NCBI GenBank assembly: GCA_020698575.1
Contig: CM036239.1
Location: 12,776,763-12,840,762, forward strand
Source of the DNA: Bostrychus sinensis
Taxonomy: Eukaryota > Chordata > Actinopteri > Gobiiformes > Eleotridae
Direction of reading: 5' to 3'
Length of the DNA: 64,000 nt
Shown here: piece after piece, positions 1 to 11,091 of the stretch
How positions within the stretch are numbered: position 1 is the stretch's first letter
Layout of the letters: every line of letters begins with the position of its first letter
Position numbers and translations under genes: made by a program
Notes under the pieces: generated by a model
Database searches by the model: none
What the model was told of the DNA's origin: nothing
Seen by the model: only the letters and a program-made list of their open reading frames with translations

Positions 1-140
1 TTTGTTTATTTCTTGAGTAATAAGCTCTTGTAAATCAATGCACATTTATAAACATCAGTGGTACTTCACTATTAACAATGTCTTCATTTAAATATTGTTC
101 ATTGTATATGTATTTATGCTTTATTACGACTATATATAAG
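1..140. repeat. Dispersed AT-rich repeat, copy A
   Basis: The stretch containing TTGAGTAATAAGCTC, followed by TATAAACATC and GTGGTA, recurs at about 51992-52120 in the same order and spacing with moderate divergence. This marks an interspersed element of unknown class cut by the window edge. No coding remnant is visible. Confidence 0.5.
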
Positions 141-2114
141 TGTCACTGGCTTGTCTTATGTGAGTGATTTTGCTGTTTTGATAAAATCTCTAGGCTAAGT
201 TACACACATTATCATATTCAGTTTTATTCAAATGTTCAGTCTGCACGGATGCAAATAAGCAATGAGGTGCAGTTGATTTCTCTGGTGCATTTCAGCCGTT
301 CTGCTGCGGCTACACCACGAGGAAAAATCATTTTTATGGAATCAAAATGGTCTGTTCCTCAGTGTTCAGTGTTAAACTCCTTTATTTCTGTGGAGGAGAT
401 TGAAATCAGCGAGCGTGGATTAGAGCAAGACGCTTCTCTTTCTGTGCACTACACTGAGCCACTACAGTACATTGTTATTAAAGCAACTTTAAATTCACAA
501 AGCAGAAGACCTGCAGAGATATCACTTGAGCCTTTGTTGCTTCTGAGATATCAGTGTGTACATTCAGTACAGTATAAAGATTTTTTTTTTTCTTTTGCTG
601 CTCCTGAGTTTTTTTATAGTCATAATGCATATTATATAAAGATTCTCAATCATAGAAAATCATCTAAATCATATTCAGATAAAAAAGATTGTTTCTTTTT
701 CACTCAGTTATTGTATTTCATTTTCTTTGTTAACAGTGGTTAGTGAAAAGTAGATAAATGTTTTCTAGAGTCTATTTGATGTTGAATTCCTGACTGGCAG
801 CTAATCTCTGGCCACAGTAATGGTGCTCCTTCATTAATAATACACAGCACACCTCAGAAATGCGTCTAGGGGCTCAGCTTTAATCTTCAGTCAATCTGGA
901 TTAATCAATAATCAAGACTTCATACACACTACATACACAAGATACACAATATACACACAATACACACACACTGAATGTGAGAACTGTGGGAAGGAAAAGT
1001 GCTGCCGGCAGCAAAAGGCTGAATATGAACAGGTTTTTGACAAAATACACAGCTGTGAAATATTTGTATGTAACAACAAACTGAAGAAAGTGACTCAGTA
1101 CATGATGACCAAAACTTACTGTCAGGCTGGATCAGGATCTAGTTTTTATATTTTATTAAAAATCAACTCTGGTAGCATTTTCACTTTGTTAATTTAGAGA
1201 AAGGTAACGTGTTTGCAGTATACAATGGCAGTATTCACTGTTCTGATAATTAAAATATGTCTTAAAATGGTTGCATGTAGTGGTGTAAAAGAATACAGGA
1301 GAGATTTTTTAAAATCTCGTTGTTTAGAAAATTGTGACAGTATCGTGATATTTACTGTATATATCTTATATCATTATCGTAAATACTCACAAGTCATCTG
1401 ACTTTTATGTTCCCATGGCTTTACTTTCCTTTTCCCCTCCGTGTATCTGTACAAAGTTTTTCTGCCATTTGTCTGCGCTGATGTAATCAAAAAGATTGAG
1501 AAATAAAGCCATCTGTAGATGTTATTGTTTTCGGCCCAGACACAGCAGGTGCAGGACATTTTATATTCACACTACAAATCATTTAACCATCACACAGACC
1601 CCTGTTTGGAGTTAATTTGTTTTATGTTGAGGACTGTTGATGACTCTGAGATTGGGTCTACCTCAGACACGTGCCAGTTTCTGTAAAAGCATTTGCTCGT
1701 CAGCTCATCTTTACCAGGATCAGAACATTTGCCTCTCAGGTGGGCCTTGAGTCTTGCTTTTGTCATCGAGGCAAACAGAAAGTCCTTTGTAACAGAAGAA
1801 GTTTGTGTTTGTGATCACCAAGGTGACAGCGAGGTGGTGACAGTGACTGATCACATGTTCGCTCCCTCTACAGCCTGAGCTCAGTGTCTTAGCAGCGACA
1901 ACCAATGAGACGCGCCGACCTTGTGTATAACCCGAGCTGGCAGACAGAATTAGACACACACAGGTTCAGGTGTGTGATTGTGCCCTTCATCCACGCCATC
2001 GTCGGGGTTAGAGATGTACAGTATTGTGAGAATACTCGAGATAATGTATACTACCTGTACAGTATACAGTTATTTGTCCACAATATAGAGGTTAGTGTTA
2101 AATTGGACTCAAAC

Positions 2115-2460
2115 TAAAGTAAACATTCATTCATTCATTCATCTTCTTCGGCTTATTCCCGTGAGAGGTCGCGGGTGACTGGAGCCTATCCCAGAAATAT
2201 CGGGCCTCTGTCCAGGGTGCACCCTGGACAGAGGCCAGTTTGTCACAGGGCTGATCCAGAGACAAACACAGACAGACATTCACTCTCACATTCATTCACT
2301 AGGGGCAATTTAGAGTCACCAATTCACCTCACACATGTATGTGTTTAAATGGTGGGAGGAAGCCAGAAAGAACTCACAGTAACACAGGGAGGACATGCAA
2401 ACTCCACCCAGAGAGTTTGTGAGTTAGCCGAGGATCAAACCCACGATCTCCTTGCTGGGA
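2115..2460 (+). repeat. Teleost interspersed repeat (GGAGCCTATCCCAG family) with a perfect palindrome
   Basis: Contains the signature strings of a repeat very common in fish genomes: CATTCATTCATTCATTC, CTGGAGCCTATCCCAG, CAATTTAGAGTCACCAATT and ACATGCAAACTCCAC. Diverged copies lie at 21175-21275 (reverse) and 38454-38730 (forward). Positions 2203-2236 form a perfect 34-bp palindrome centred between 2219 and 2220. Confidence 0.7.
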
Positions 2461-3246
2461 GGCGAGAACATTAACCATTTTATTTTTAAATAACCAAATT
2501 CTATTTATTATAGAAATATTCTTCTCCATGTAAGTTTATAAAGTTATAAATGAACTGCTGCTGCTGTTTCCACCCTTTTCCACTTTTAGATTCTAGGAGA
2601 ATGATAATAAATGTTCACAGTACGTTTAACAGAAGTGTGTTCAGTGGTGAAAGGGGCATGTGGATGAGATTGATGGTTTACACTCACAACAAAACAAAAC
2701 AGAATCATTTAAAATAGAGAAAAGACAAAAAGTGGCCTCTACAATCACCCATAACTCATGCTTTTTATTCAGTGATTAAAATAAACTATAATCCTGGATA
2801 AAAGTACCAGCTCAGCCATGTTACAGTAGGACAGTCTGTCAGAGCTCATACTGGACTGAAGATGTATGTCCTGTAAATGACTAGAGCCGCTCTGGCACTC
2901 TACGGATCCAAAGCTCCCCCATGTGGCCATTATCTGAACAGCAGCTCCATTCTGAAAAGCTGTGACTGGCAAATGCCCTGCCTCAGCATTTTTTTTCTGC
3001 TGAATATGAATATGTATTATGTATAATCATTATGTTGTGTCACCACCGGCAGCCTGTACACTCATTTTTGTATGTCCCAGTAGAATTACATTCAAGCATT
3101 CAGATTGGAGTTTTTACTTCAGAGTCATTAATTACAGAGACTGATAAGTGTGCAACGTTTTCTACATTAAACACACTTTACAAACCAAGAGTATTTTTTT
3201 ACACAGTTGGAAATTAACTCCTCTAAATGCACCTGTTACTCCACAG

Positions 3247-4314
3247 ATACGGTGACATGGTACCAAAGACCATCATGGGCAAAATTTTTGGCTCCATTTG
3301 TTCGCTGAGTGGCGTGCTGGTCATCGCCCTGCCGGTGCCCGTCATTGTGTCCAACTTCAGCCGGATCTACCACCAGAGCCAGAGGGCCGAGAAGAGGCGA
3401 GCACAGAAGGTAAACCCTCAATGTTTCTTCTCACTTCACTTCAGGGGCAGGCATTGCTTTATTTGGGCTGTGTGTGTGAGGTGAAAGAGGCCGGCTCACG
3501 CCTTTTTAAAAACAGTACAGAGCACGCAAAGCACTTATTTAGTCCTGAGTGAAACAACTGTACAAAGAGTCAGCAAGATGTAAATTTAAAGAATATACAT
3601 TGTTAAAATAGCTTCAATTAAAACCTTTAGGATCTCATTTTAAGGCCTGTGCTTAGCTTCCTGTAAAGCAATGATTCTCAACTGGTGGGTTGGGGCCCAA
3701 AGGTGAGTCAAACCATTTTCAAAAAAAAAAAAAAAAAAAAAAAGATTAATAAAAAAGTTATGTTATGTCTTTCAGCATTTACCACTGAAAAAGTCATCAG
3801 AAGGAAAGTAAATTGTGTATACTTTTGTACACATTTATTCTTTTATGTATTTTGGTTTTATATTAAACTGCATCAATAGAATGTAGAAGGGAATAGTTCC
3901 CTCTGTAGCATCGCCACTGTTTGTTAAATGTGTTGCGTTGGCGTACTGTGATATTCTGACATTATTCTGTCTCAGGTTCAACACACTAGATCAGGTGAAA
4001 TATCTTTTATTTGGGTCGTGCCTTGTCATTTTAGGATGATGGTGGATCCCGAAGTCAGACCAGTTGAGAACCACTGCTTTAAAGTAAAACATTTGCCAAA
4101 CGTTTTCTATTCAATGCACTACTGCAGTGGTTCCCAACCTTTTTGGTCTTGTGTACCTTACCCTTCAGTTTTTCTGTCAAGTGTCCCCTCCTGATGGTCA
4201 CAAAACAGTATAGCAACGTTTTATAGTTTCTAATATATATTGCACATAAAAATTCTCCAGATTTTTTTCTTTTAAACTCCAATTTTATTTAAAATAATAA
4301 TAATAATAATAATA

Positions 4315-4374
<60 letters not shown>

Positions 4375-7300
4375 CATTTTTAACAAAGATAAAGACCATA
4401 ACCAGTGAGAAGTATCATCAAAGCCCCATTTACTCAGCTTATCCTTTAAAAAGCTGTTTATGGAAGAGATCCAAATGGTTGAGATTGGCCATTTTGACAT
4501 TTTCACAGGGAAACAAGTGTTTTAAATTTACTAACAGTGGCATTACCATTTCTCTGTTTACATAAACAAAAAATTAACAGTCACAAAAGAAAATGAATTA
4601 TATATTTTTTTTAAATATTGAAATTACTCAACTTCTCAATTTCTCAGTTGTGTTTTACTATACACTATATTTCCAAAAGTATTCACTCGCCCACCCAAAC
4701 AACTGAACTCAGGTGTTCCAATCATTCCATGGCCACAGGTGAATAAAATCAAGCACCCAGGCTGCAGCTTTGTGGAAAACTTTGTGAAAAAGTTCCTGTT
4801 CCAACATGACTGCACCAGTGCACAAAGCACGGTCCAAAAAGACATGGATGAGTGAGTTTGGTGTGGAAGAACTGGACTGAACCTGCACAGAATCCTGACT
4901 TCAACCTGACAGAACACTTTTGGGATGAATTAGAGCGAAGACTGCGAGCCAGGCCTTCGTCCAACATCGGTGTCTGACAAATGCAGGTCAGAAAGAATTC
5001 CCATAAACACTCCTAAACCTTGAGGAAAGCTTTCCCAGAAGAGTTGAAGCTGTTATAGCTGCAGAGGTCGGGTCAACATCATATTAAACCCTATGGATTA
5101 AGAATTAAGTTCATGCACATGTAAAGGCAGGTGAGCAAATACTTATATAGTACATATATATATATATAGCATATATAATATAGTACATATTTTATGTTCA
5201 GAATCAACTTAAATATAATATACAATATAATAATACGTGGCAGGTGTGTATATTAAACTTAAAAGGCAAAGATAAAATTATGTGAATAACTTCCTTTTCC
5301 TTGATCAAATAATTTCACGTGCCCCCTGCTATGTGCTTGTGTACCCCTAGAGATCCCTGTACCCCTGGTTGGGAAACACTGCACTACTCTACATTCTACT
5401 TTAATAAAACTATTAGCTTGAACAGGTTTTGAAGTTACCTGTTTCAATCAGCTTTTCCGCCATTGTTTACAGAATTAAAATGACTGAAAAACATTTGGTT
5501 TATGTGATCATACACAGTTCTTTTTAATCTGTATCCAAAGAATAACTGCAGGAATCAAAGGGCAGCCCATTCTAAGTATCTTCACAAAGGGCCTTTAAAG
5601 TTTAAGTTTACATGACAAACGAGAAAGCTAAAAAAAAGAGAGCTATCGCTAACTGTTTACAGCGAGTCTCCATTCACTTTGTCAGTTGTTGAGTCAGATT
5701 TCTCAGAACATGGACATCTGTATGTGTTCACAAACAGAAAACCAGGCTTGCTAGAATTCTTGCCGTGAAGAGCGGAGGGGCTAACGCTTATTTGCAGCAC
5801 AAACAAAACCAGCAGCAGTTGGGAGCGAATGAGGAGGTAACTGTGGAAATGCAGTCGTCGACGGGTGCTGCTGGTGTTCTATCCCTCACTTCTTTGTTTT
5901 ATGTATTTCTTCTCTTTGCTGAGCTGTGACTTACTAACCTGCTACAGGCTGCTGCATGCTCGATGTCCGATAATAGCCAGCGAGGAATGGCTCTTTACCT
6001 TTTCTGTGTTTCTCCATCAAGGGGCATTTTACATCTACAATATCTGACTCAGCAGAAACATATTCACACAGGTCCCTGTCAGTGATTAAATGAGACAGAG
6101 CTTTATTATACCTAAACATGTTTGACAAGTTACCGCATAATATTTCCAGATTAAGAAACACTTTCTGTTAAATTGACTAGCCCATCCCAAATACTCTGAC
6201 CGGGACAAAGATAAAAATGTAACTCTTGAAATCTCAATGTTTAATTCACCTGTTTATGGACTTAATTTTCCTCTCACACCAACATTGCACATGAAAGCCA
6301 GAACAACCTCACACTCTGCATAAGTCCAACCAATGCTCTTCTGCCTGAGCTGGTCCTCAAGTGTGGTCTGAGGATGTCCACTGACAGAAAACAGCCCTGT
6401 TTTCTTCTTGTTTTGTTTGGACTGCATTGGCCCTCATGTGGCTCGGCTGTTAACTCGCTGATCTGTTCATGACATCGTCACTGTCAGTGCCTGTGTTTTT
6501 ATTTTGTTTCTGTAAACTACGCGCTGCAGAATCCATCAGCCTGCGGAGCGATGGGATTGGTCTGAGATGCATGTTATCAGTAGTTATGTGGCATGCACAG
6601 GGGGTTGAATGTGTCACAGTGGCATTAGCTTAAAAAACACATACATTGAGTCCTGCTCCATGCAATGCTTGTCTCCATCCCTAATCAACAAGCAGTGACT
6701 TTGTGTATCATATGAGGCCCTTTCAACCAAAGAATATCATTGATAATGCTTGTAGACAGGAAAGAATGACTAACACACCACACACCGTGTACCGTGTAAG
6801 GTGTCATGCAGCAGTCAAATAAAACATCCACTCTGTATCAGTGGTGAAAAAGATAAAAGTCCTTTATTAGTGCATGGACGCCTACGCGCTTCGACACCGA
6901 AGTGTCTTTGTCATCAAAGACAATCATTGATAATGCTTCAGAAATTGAGCCTCATTTGTAAAAATAAGAGACTGTTGCTGTCCAGTATTTAGGATAGAAG
7001 CCTCCGTCAATAAAAATGTTAGCTAAACACGTAAACAGTCTTCCAGAATATTGTAAACAGAAGGACCTGATGCTGTGTTCATGACACATCAGAATCTCAA
7101 AAGTTCCAACTTTAAAAGGTTTACTTCCAAGAAACGAAAAGATTAGTTTGGAAAACAGATGTGGAACTCCACAATAACAACAACACCATATTTGAATATC
7201 TATGTGTTTTTTTAGGAAACAAATAAATACGTCAGTAGAATTGTTTGGTGGCTTATGGAGAGGTGTCTGTTTCTAGTTTAGTCATTTAGCACTGATAACT

Positions 7301-10300
7301 TTATTAATTATATACAGATAGGTAGAATTTAGCACAAAAGTGTGAAATTTCATTAGATTAGATTAGATTGAACTTTATTAATCTCACAGTGGAGAAATCC
7401 ACTTGTTCAGGCAGCTCTTAATACAGAATAAAGTGCAGAAAACAAGAAACTAAAGTGAGCATGCAAACAAAAAGGTGCAATATAATTTATTTACAAGAAA
7501 AAGCAAAAGCAAAAATATGTAACATTATAAATATAAACTATAAAATATAAGATTAAAACAACCACACAGGCTATACACATATTTACATAGTGATAAATAT
7601 AAATAACTATTTCACAGTATTATTACTATAAATAAATGACTATAAATAAATATTGCACCTGATGACCTGACTATACAGATGAGTTTTACAGTCTGACAGT
7701 AGTGGGAATGAAGGACCTGTAGCACTCTGTCCTACACTGAGGGTGTCTCAGTCTGCTGCTGAAGGAGCCGCTCAGCCCCTCCTCAGTCTGCTGCAGTGGG
7801 TGAGAGCTGTTGCCCATGATGGATGTGAGCTTGGCCAGAATCCACCTCCTCCACAGAGTCCAGCAGGGCAGCCCAGGACAGAACTGGCCCTCCTGACCAG
7901 CCTGTTCAGTCTCTTCCTGTCCCGGTCAGTGCTGCTCACTCCCCAGCAGACAACAGCGTAGAGGATAGCAGATGTTTAAAACAAAAAAACAATTTCACCG
8001 TTAGTAACCATACTGTCCTCCTGTCACAAAGGAAGTCCCCATGATTGTGACATTTCCGAGCAAAAATCCCAACCCAAGATAGTGTTCAAGGTCGTTTTCC
8101 GAGTCAGAGTTTGTAATTTCCAATGTATCAAGAACACGGCATGAGAACAGACCTGTGTGATGGTTTAGGTGCTGTCTCTCTGTGTGGTAGATCTGGTGGC
8201 ATGTAAAGCCATCCAACAGTGTGCTCAAATGTTATGTGATTTGTATTTGTACTCTAAAGGCCTCTAAGGAAGCTGGAAAAGCCCTCGTGTGTAAGACCAA
8301 CCAAAGCTTTGAGGAGCATCACCACCATCTTCTGAACTGTCTGGAGAAAACCACAGTAAGGGAACATTTTAACTGACCAGTTGCACCCATCAGAAATAAA
8401 AGCTACATTAATCGTCTATATTTTGTCTTTAGAACCATGAGTTTGTAGATGAGAAGACGTATGAGGCCAGCTGCAGGGAGGTGACTCTGGTGAAGCAGAT
8501 GTCCCGCACCTCCTCCGTCTCTTCCAGTTCCTCAGCTCACGGCCTGAGCTCCTGCTGCGCCAGGAGGAAGAGGAAGAGCTTTAACGTCCCAAACTCCAAC
8601 ATGTCAGTGGGTCTACGGGGCAGCCAGGAGCTCAGCACCATACACATCAGAGAAAGACCTCTGTCCAACAGGCATGCACCTGTTAACTAATGCTAACTCA
8701 CTTACACAATATTCTTTGCCAATTAGACATTACTTTAATAAAAGGAGGTTGAGCAGTGTAATAGTGGTAAATGTTACAACTGGGAGCTAATAGTTACATC
8801 CAGTAAATGTCATTGTCATTTAGTGCAAGCGAAAGCATGGCTGCAGGATCAGAGGGACAGCGTAATAAGTTAAGTGTGCACAACATTTAGTCTAAAATAA
8901 AGTTGCTGTCTCACAGTTGCCACGACAAATTTTCACATTTTTAATTCAGTTTGTTTATTTAGTGGCTAATCACAACACATAGGTTTGCTCATAACACTTC
9001 TCAGTTAGAGCAGGTCTGTACAATACTGTCAGGTTTCTGTAAACGGAAGGATATTGCTGCCAGGTGAGTAAAAACAAATTTAATCTGTATCACGTTTTTA
9101 CAAAAAGATTATTACTTTTTCACAAGATAATATTACGTTTTTACAAAAGATACTAATTTACCATGTTATTACAAGATACTGGCATATCATATCATAAAAA
9201 TGTAATCATTGTAATTAAAAAAAACAGATCAATTACTTCCTTTTACAAGATATTAACAATTCAAAACGTGATACAAAATCACCTGGTAGCAATACACTGT
9301 TGTAGTAAGAGACGCCATCTCATGTACTTGTACTTTAACCCCCTTTTTTTTTTTACATAATAATATTAAAGTTGTATATTGTTAGTGGTCTAAACAAACA
9401 ATCAGTTATCAGTTTTAGTGAAAAAGTGGGTTAAAGGGGAGAGTTTTAACCCGGCAACAATTGTTGCTGCTGGGATAATACATTGTATGTCTAATATTGA
9501 CACTTTTAAAATATTACGTCAGCTTAATATATTTCTTAATATACTGCAGCACAACAATATATAACACTGTTTAGTTGCCCTAAAAAGGTGTAAAATTATT
9601 ACTTTAAGCAATAAACTGTATAGTGTATTTCTGTAAAAATAGCATACAGTTTTAAGCACATACGGACCAAAATGTTTTTTTAAAAAGTCATGTACTGACA
9701 TCAATAAATACAAGCATTTTAGTTTCACATTTTCAGAGTTTAAATAATCTTTCTGTTCTCAATTTGTACACAACATTATCCTGGACCTCTTCATGTGCCT
9801 GTCTGTATTTAGGACAGTGTAGTTGTTTAAATATTTTAATTAGCCTACTTCATTGCAAATGATTGTATACTGCCCTGTCTTCAGCTTGCACTGGTCTTTA
9901 TTTCCATCATAAACTGTGGTGACTGTGTTTATTCTACACAGCTGTAGACTGGAGCACATGTGCAGGTGAAGACTTTAGTGCTGAGGAAAGCTCAGTTTGT
10001 TCCTGTTCTACACAGTATCAATGAGAACGTCTCATATTTTTTGCTTTAAAAAATTGGCAAAATATAATTTCAAGGACTTGTAATAAAATATGTATAATTA
10101 CAAGCTGTGGCACTAGGTCACACACTAAACATGTTCCCAATCTGACTCAGAGAGAAACTTTGACAAAGAGTTGACCGTTACATATAAAACAATACATGAC
10201 CCTATATTTTAACATGAGACCTACATACAAGGTATGATCCCGCCCATTTTTCCACTCATCCTGTGCCCAAACCAAATAAATTGGGGGAATTACAACTACA

Positions 10301-11091
10301 TATCTGAACACTAGAGATGGTGTTTACCAAAAACTACCCTCCTAGATTTATGTTGACTCATGTTAATAAGCTTTTGGTTGAGACTTTGAGAGCTCCTCTC
10401 CAAGTGTAACTTATGGTCATGTGGCATTTCACTACATGTAAAACTCACCAGACTTCTTCAAAACTTCTCAATGTGTTCTAATAATGTAATATATGGGTTA
10501 ACTGGTACAGTATGTACCTCTTTTATGCACAAACTTGTCATAAAAAACATGGAGAAGTTGGGAAATTGAAGTTGGTTTTACAATAAGAACACAGGATAGA
10601 CCCACTGCATACGTTGTATACAAACACATGCCACACAAGGTCATGTGATGGAGTATTCCCATGATGAGTAAGAGCAAAGGAATCCAGTCTTTGTCCAGCT
10701 GTGGGAGGCTGAGGTTTGAGGACTCTGGGAACTTTCTCCTAAATATGAACAACTGGAAGCAGACCCAGCTCCCATTACCGCTCCTGCCATGTGCCTCCCA
10801 GTACCACACAGTTATCATTTAGCCTTTTATCAGTAGACTAAGCTCATTTCTCTTATGAACCATTTAAATATTCTGAAGACATGTTCTGTTACTTCTCTTT
10901 CCAGCCGCTCCAGTCGTTCCAGTTTGAATGCCAAATTTGAAGAAACAGTCCCTCTGAACTGTGACCAGCCCTACACCACCGCAGCCATCATCAGCATGCC
11001 TACCCCTCCTGTTACCACGCCTGAAGGGGACGAATCTGCCAGCTCCACTGACTACTCCCAAGCAAATATTGTCCGAGTTTCAGCGCTCTAG
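3247..11091 (+). CDS. kcnd2: Kv4 A-type voltage-gated potassium channel, C-terminal exons (kcnd2-like), 5' partial
   Basis: Shal/Kv4 alpha subunits form tetrameric plasma-membrane channels that carry the transient A-type K+ current. Five coding exons are seen: 3247-3409, 5738-5836, 8260-8355, 8433-8671 and 10905-11091 (TAG stop 11089-11091). The first exon carries the YGDMVPKT filter end and S6 with the PVPVIVSNF gate motif. The next encodes the ARI...KSGGANAY linker, then FEEHHHHLLNCLEKTT, then NHEFVDE through QELSTIHIR. The last ends PPVTTPEGD...NIVRVSAL, a C-terminal PDZ ligand. All phases join; the junction 8671/10905 completes an AGC Ser codon and uses a GC donor. Known family features: the LNC-QPY...PPVTTPEGD...NIVRVSAL tail is closest to KCND2, and KCND3 and KCND1 tails differ. 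Proximity to tspan12 agrees with human 7q31. About 262 C-terminal residues are present; the first coding exon is outside the window. Confidence 0.9.
3669..4076. mobile_element. Non-autonomous hAT-like element with 8-bp target duplication
   Basis: Inverted ends read CAATGATTCTCAACTGG (3669) and CCAGTTGAGAACCACTG (ending 4076), the CAGTGGTTCTCAA-type hAT terminus. Flanking 8-mers are CTGTAAAG (3661-3668) and CTTTAAAG (4077-4084), 7 of 8 identical. No transposase frame is visible. A poly-A run (3721-3743) lies inside. Confidence 0.75.
4292..4373. repeat. (AAT)n/(ATT)n microsatellite
   Basis: About seven AAT units switch to about twenty ATT units, making an AT-rich hairpin-prone tract inside the hAT-like element at 4125-5381. 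Confidence 0.95.
4661..5152 (+). mobile_element. Internally deleted Tc1/mariner-like element
   Basis: The left terminus TACACTATATTTCCAAAAGT and the right AAGGCAGGTGAGCAAATACT are the ends of a common teleost Tc1 family. The interior keeps only the 3' part of the transposase: on the plus strand, words matching the CAACATGACTG...GTGCACAAAGC...GGATGAATTAGAGCG segment of that family. The central transposase is missing, so the copy cannot move by itself. Confidence 0.8.
6752..6922. mobile_element. 171-bp insertion flanked by a perfect 16-bp direct repeat
   Basis: ATCATTGATAATGCTT occurs at 6736-6751 and again at 6923-6938, framing 171 bp. A long exact direct repeat fits a target-site duplication from a retrotransposed insert. 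The right half contains GCCTACGCGCTTCGACACC followed by GTGTCTTTGTCATC, which resembles the terminal motif of Penelope-like elements; that assignment is tentative. Confidence 0.55.
7352..7965 (-). mobile_element. 5'-truncated LINE (CR1/L2/Rex1-like) remnant
   Basis: Read on the minus strand, about 7960 to 7690 encodes a damaged reverse-transcriptase C-terminus (AVVCWG...DRDRKRLNRLVRRA then SSVLGC). It is followed by an untranslated tail ending in ATTAATAAAGTTC and short ATCTA repeats at 7352-7375. In-frame stops make it non-functional. It lies in a kcnd2 intron in antisense. Confidence 0.7.

Larger units (their letters stand above)
1..3246. other. Intron upstream of the first visible kcnd2 exon
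   Basis: No exon is recognisable before the acceptor at 3246, so this is read as kcnd2 intron; the exon with the N-terminus, S1-S5 and most of the pore should lie further left. It holds a copy of a dispersed repeat at the left edge, a teleost repeat around 2115-2460 that contains a perfect 34-bp palindrome, and otherwise AT-rich sequence. The open frame at 249-743 resembles no family I know and has no splice context, so it is not called a gene. Confidence 0.6.
4125..5381. mobile_element. hAT-like element with nested Tc1 relic and ATT microsatellite
   Basis: The left end CAGTGGTTCCCAACC (4125) and right end GGTTGGGAAACACTG (ending 5381) are inverted repeats of the hAT type. Flanking 8-mers are CACTACTG (4117-4124) and CACTACTC (5382-5389), 7 of 8 identical. 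Inside lie a trinucleotide repeat (4292-4373) and an internally deleted Tc1-like copy (4661-5152). It starts 48 bp after the hAT-like element at 3669-4076. Confidence 0.75.

Noticed and set aside
249..743. 164-codon open frame on the plus strand at the left edge
   Set aside because: No motif or family similarity I recognise, low-complexity end, no splice or promoter context, and it lies inside a kcnd2 intron. Most likely a chance open frame.
10498..10818. 106-codon minus-strand open frame with hydrophobic stretches
   Set aside because: Lies in the last kcnd2 intron in antisense, with no recognisable domain. Not enough to call a gene.
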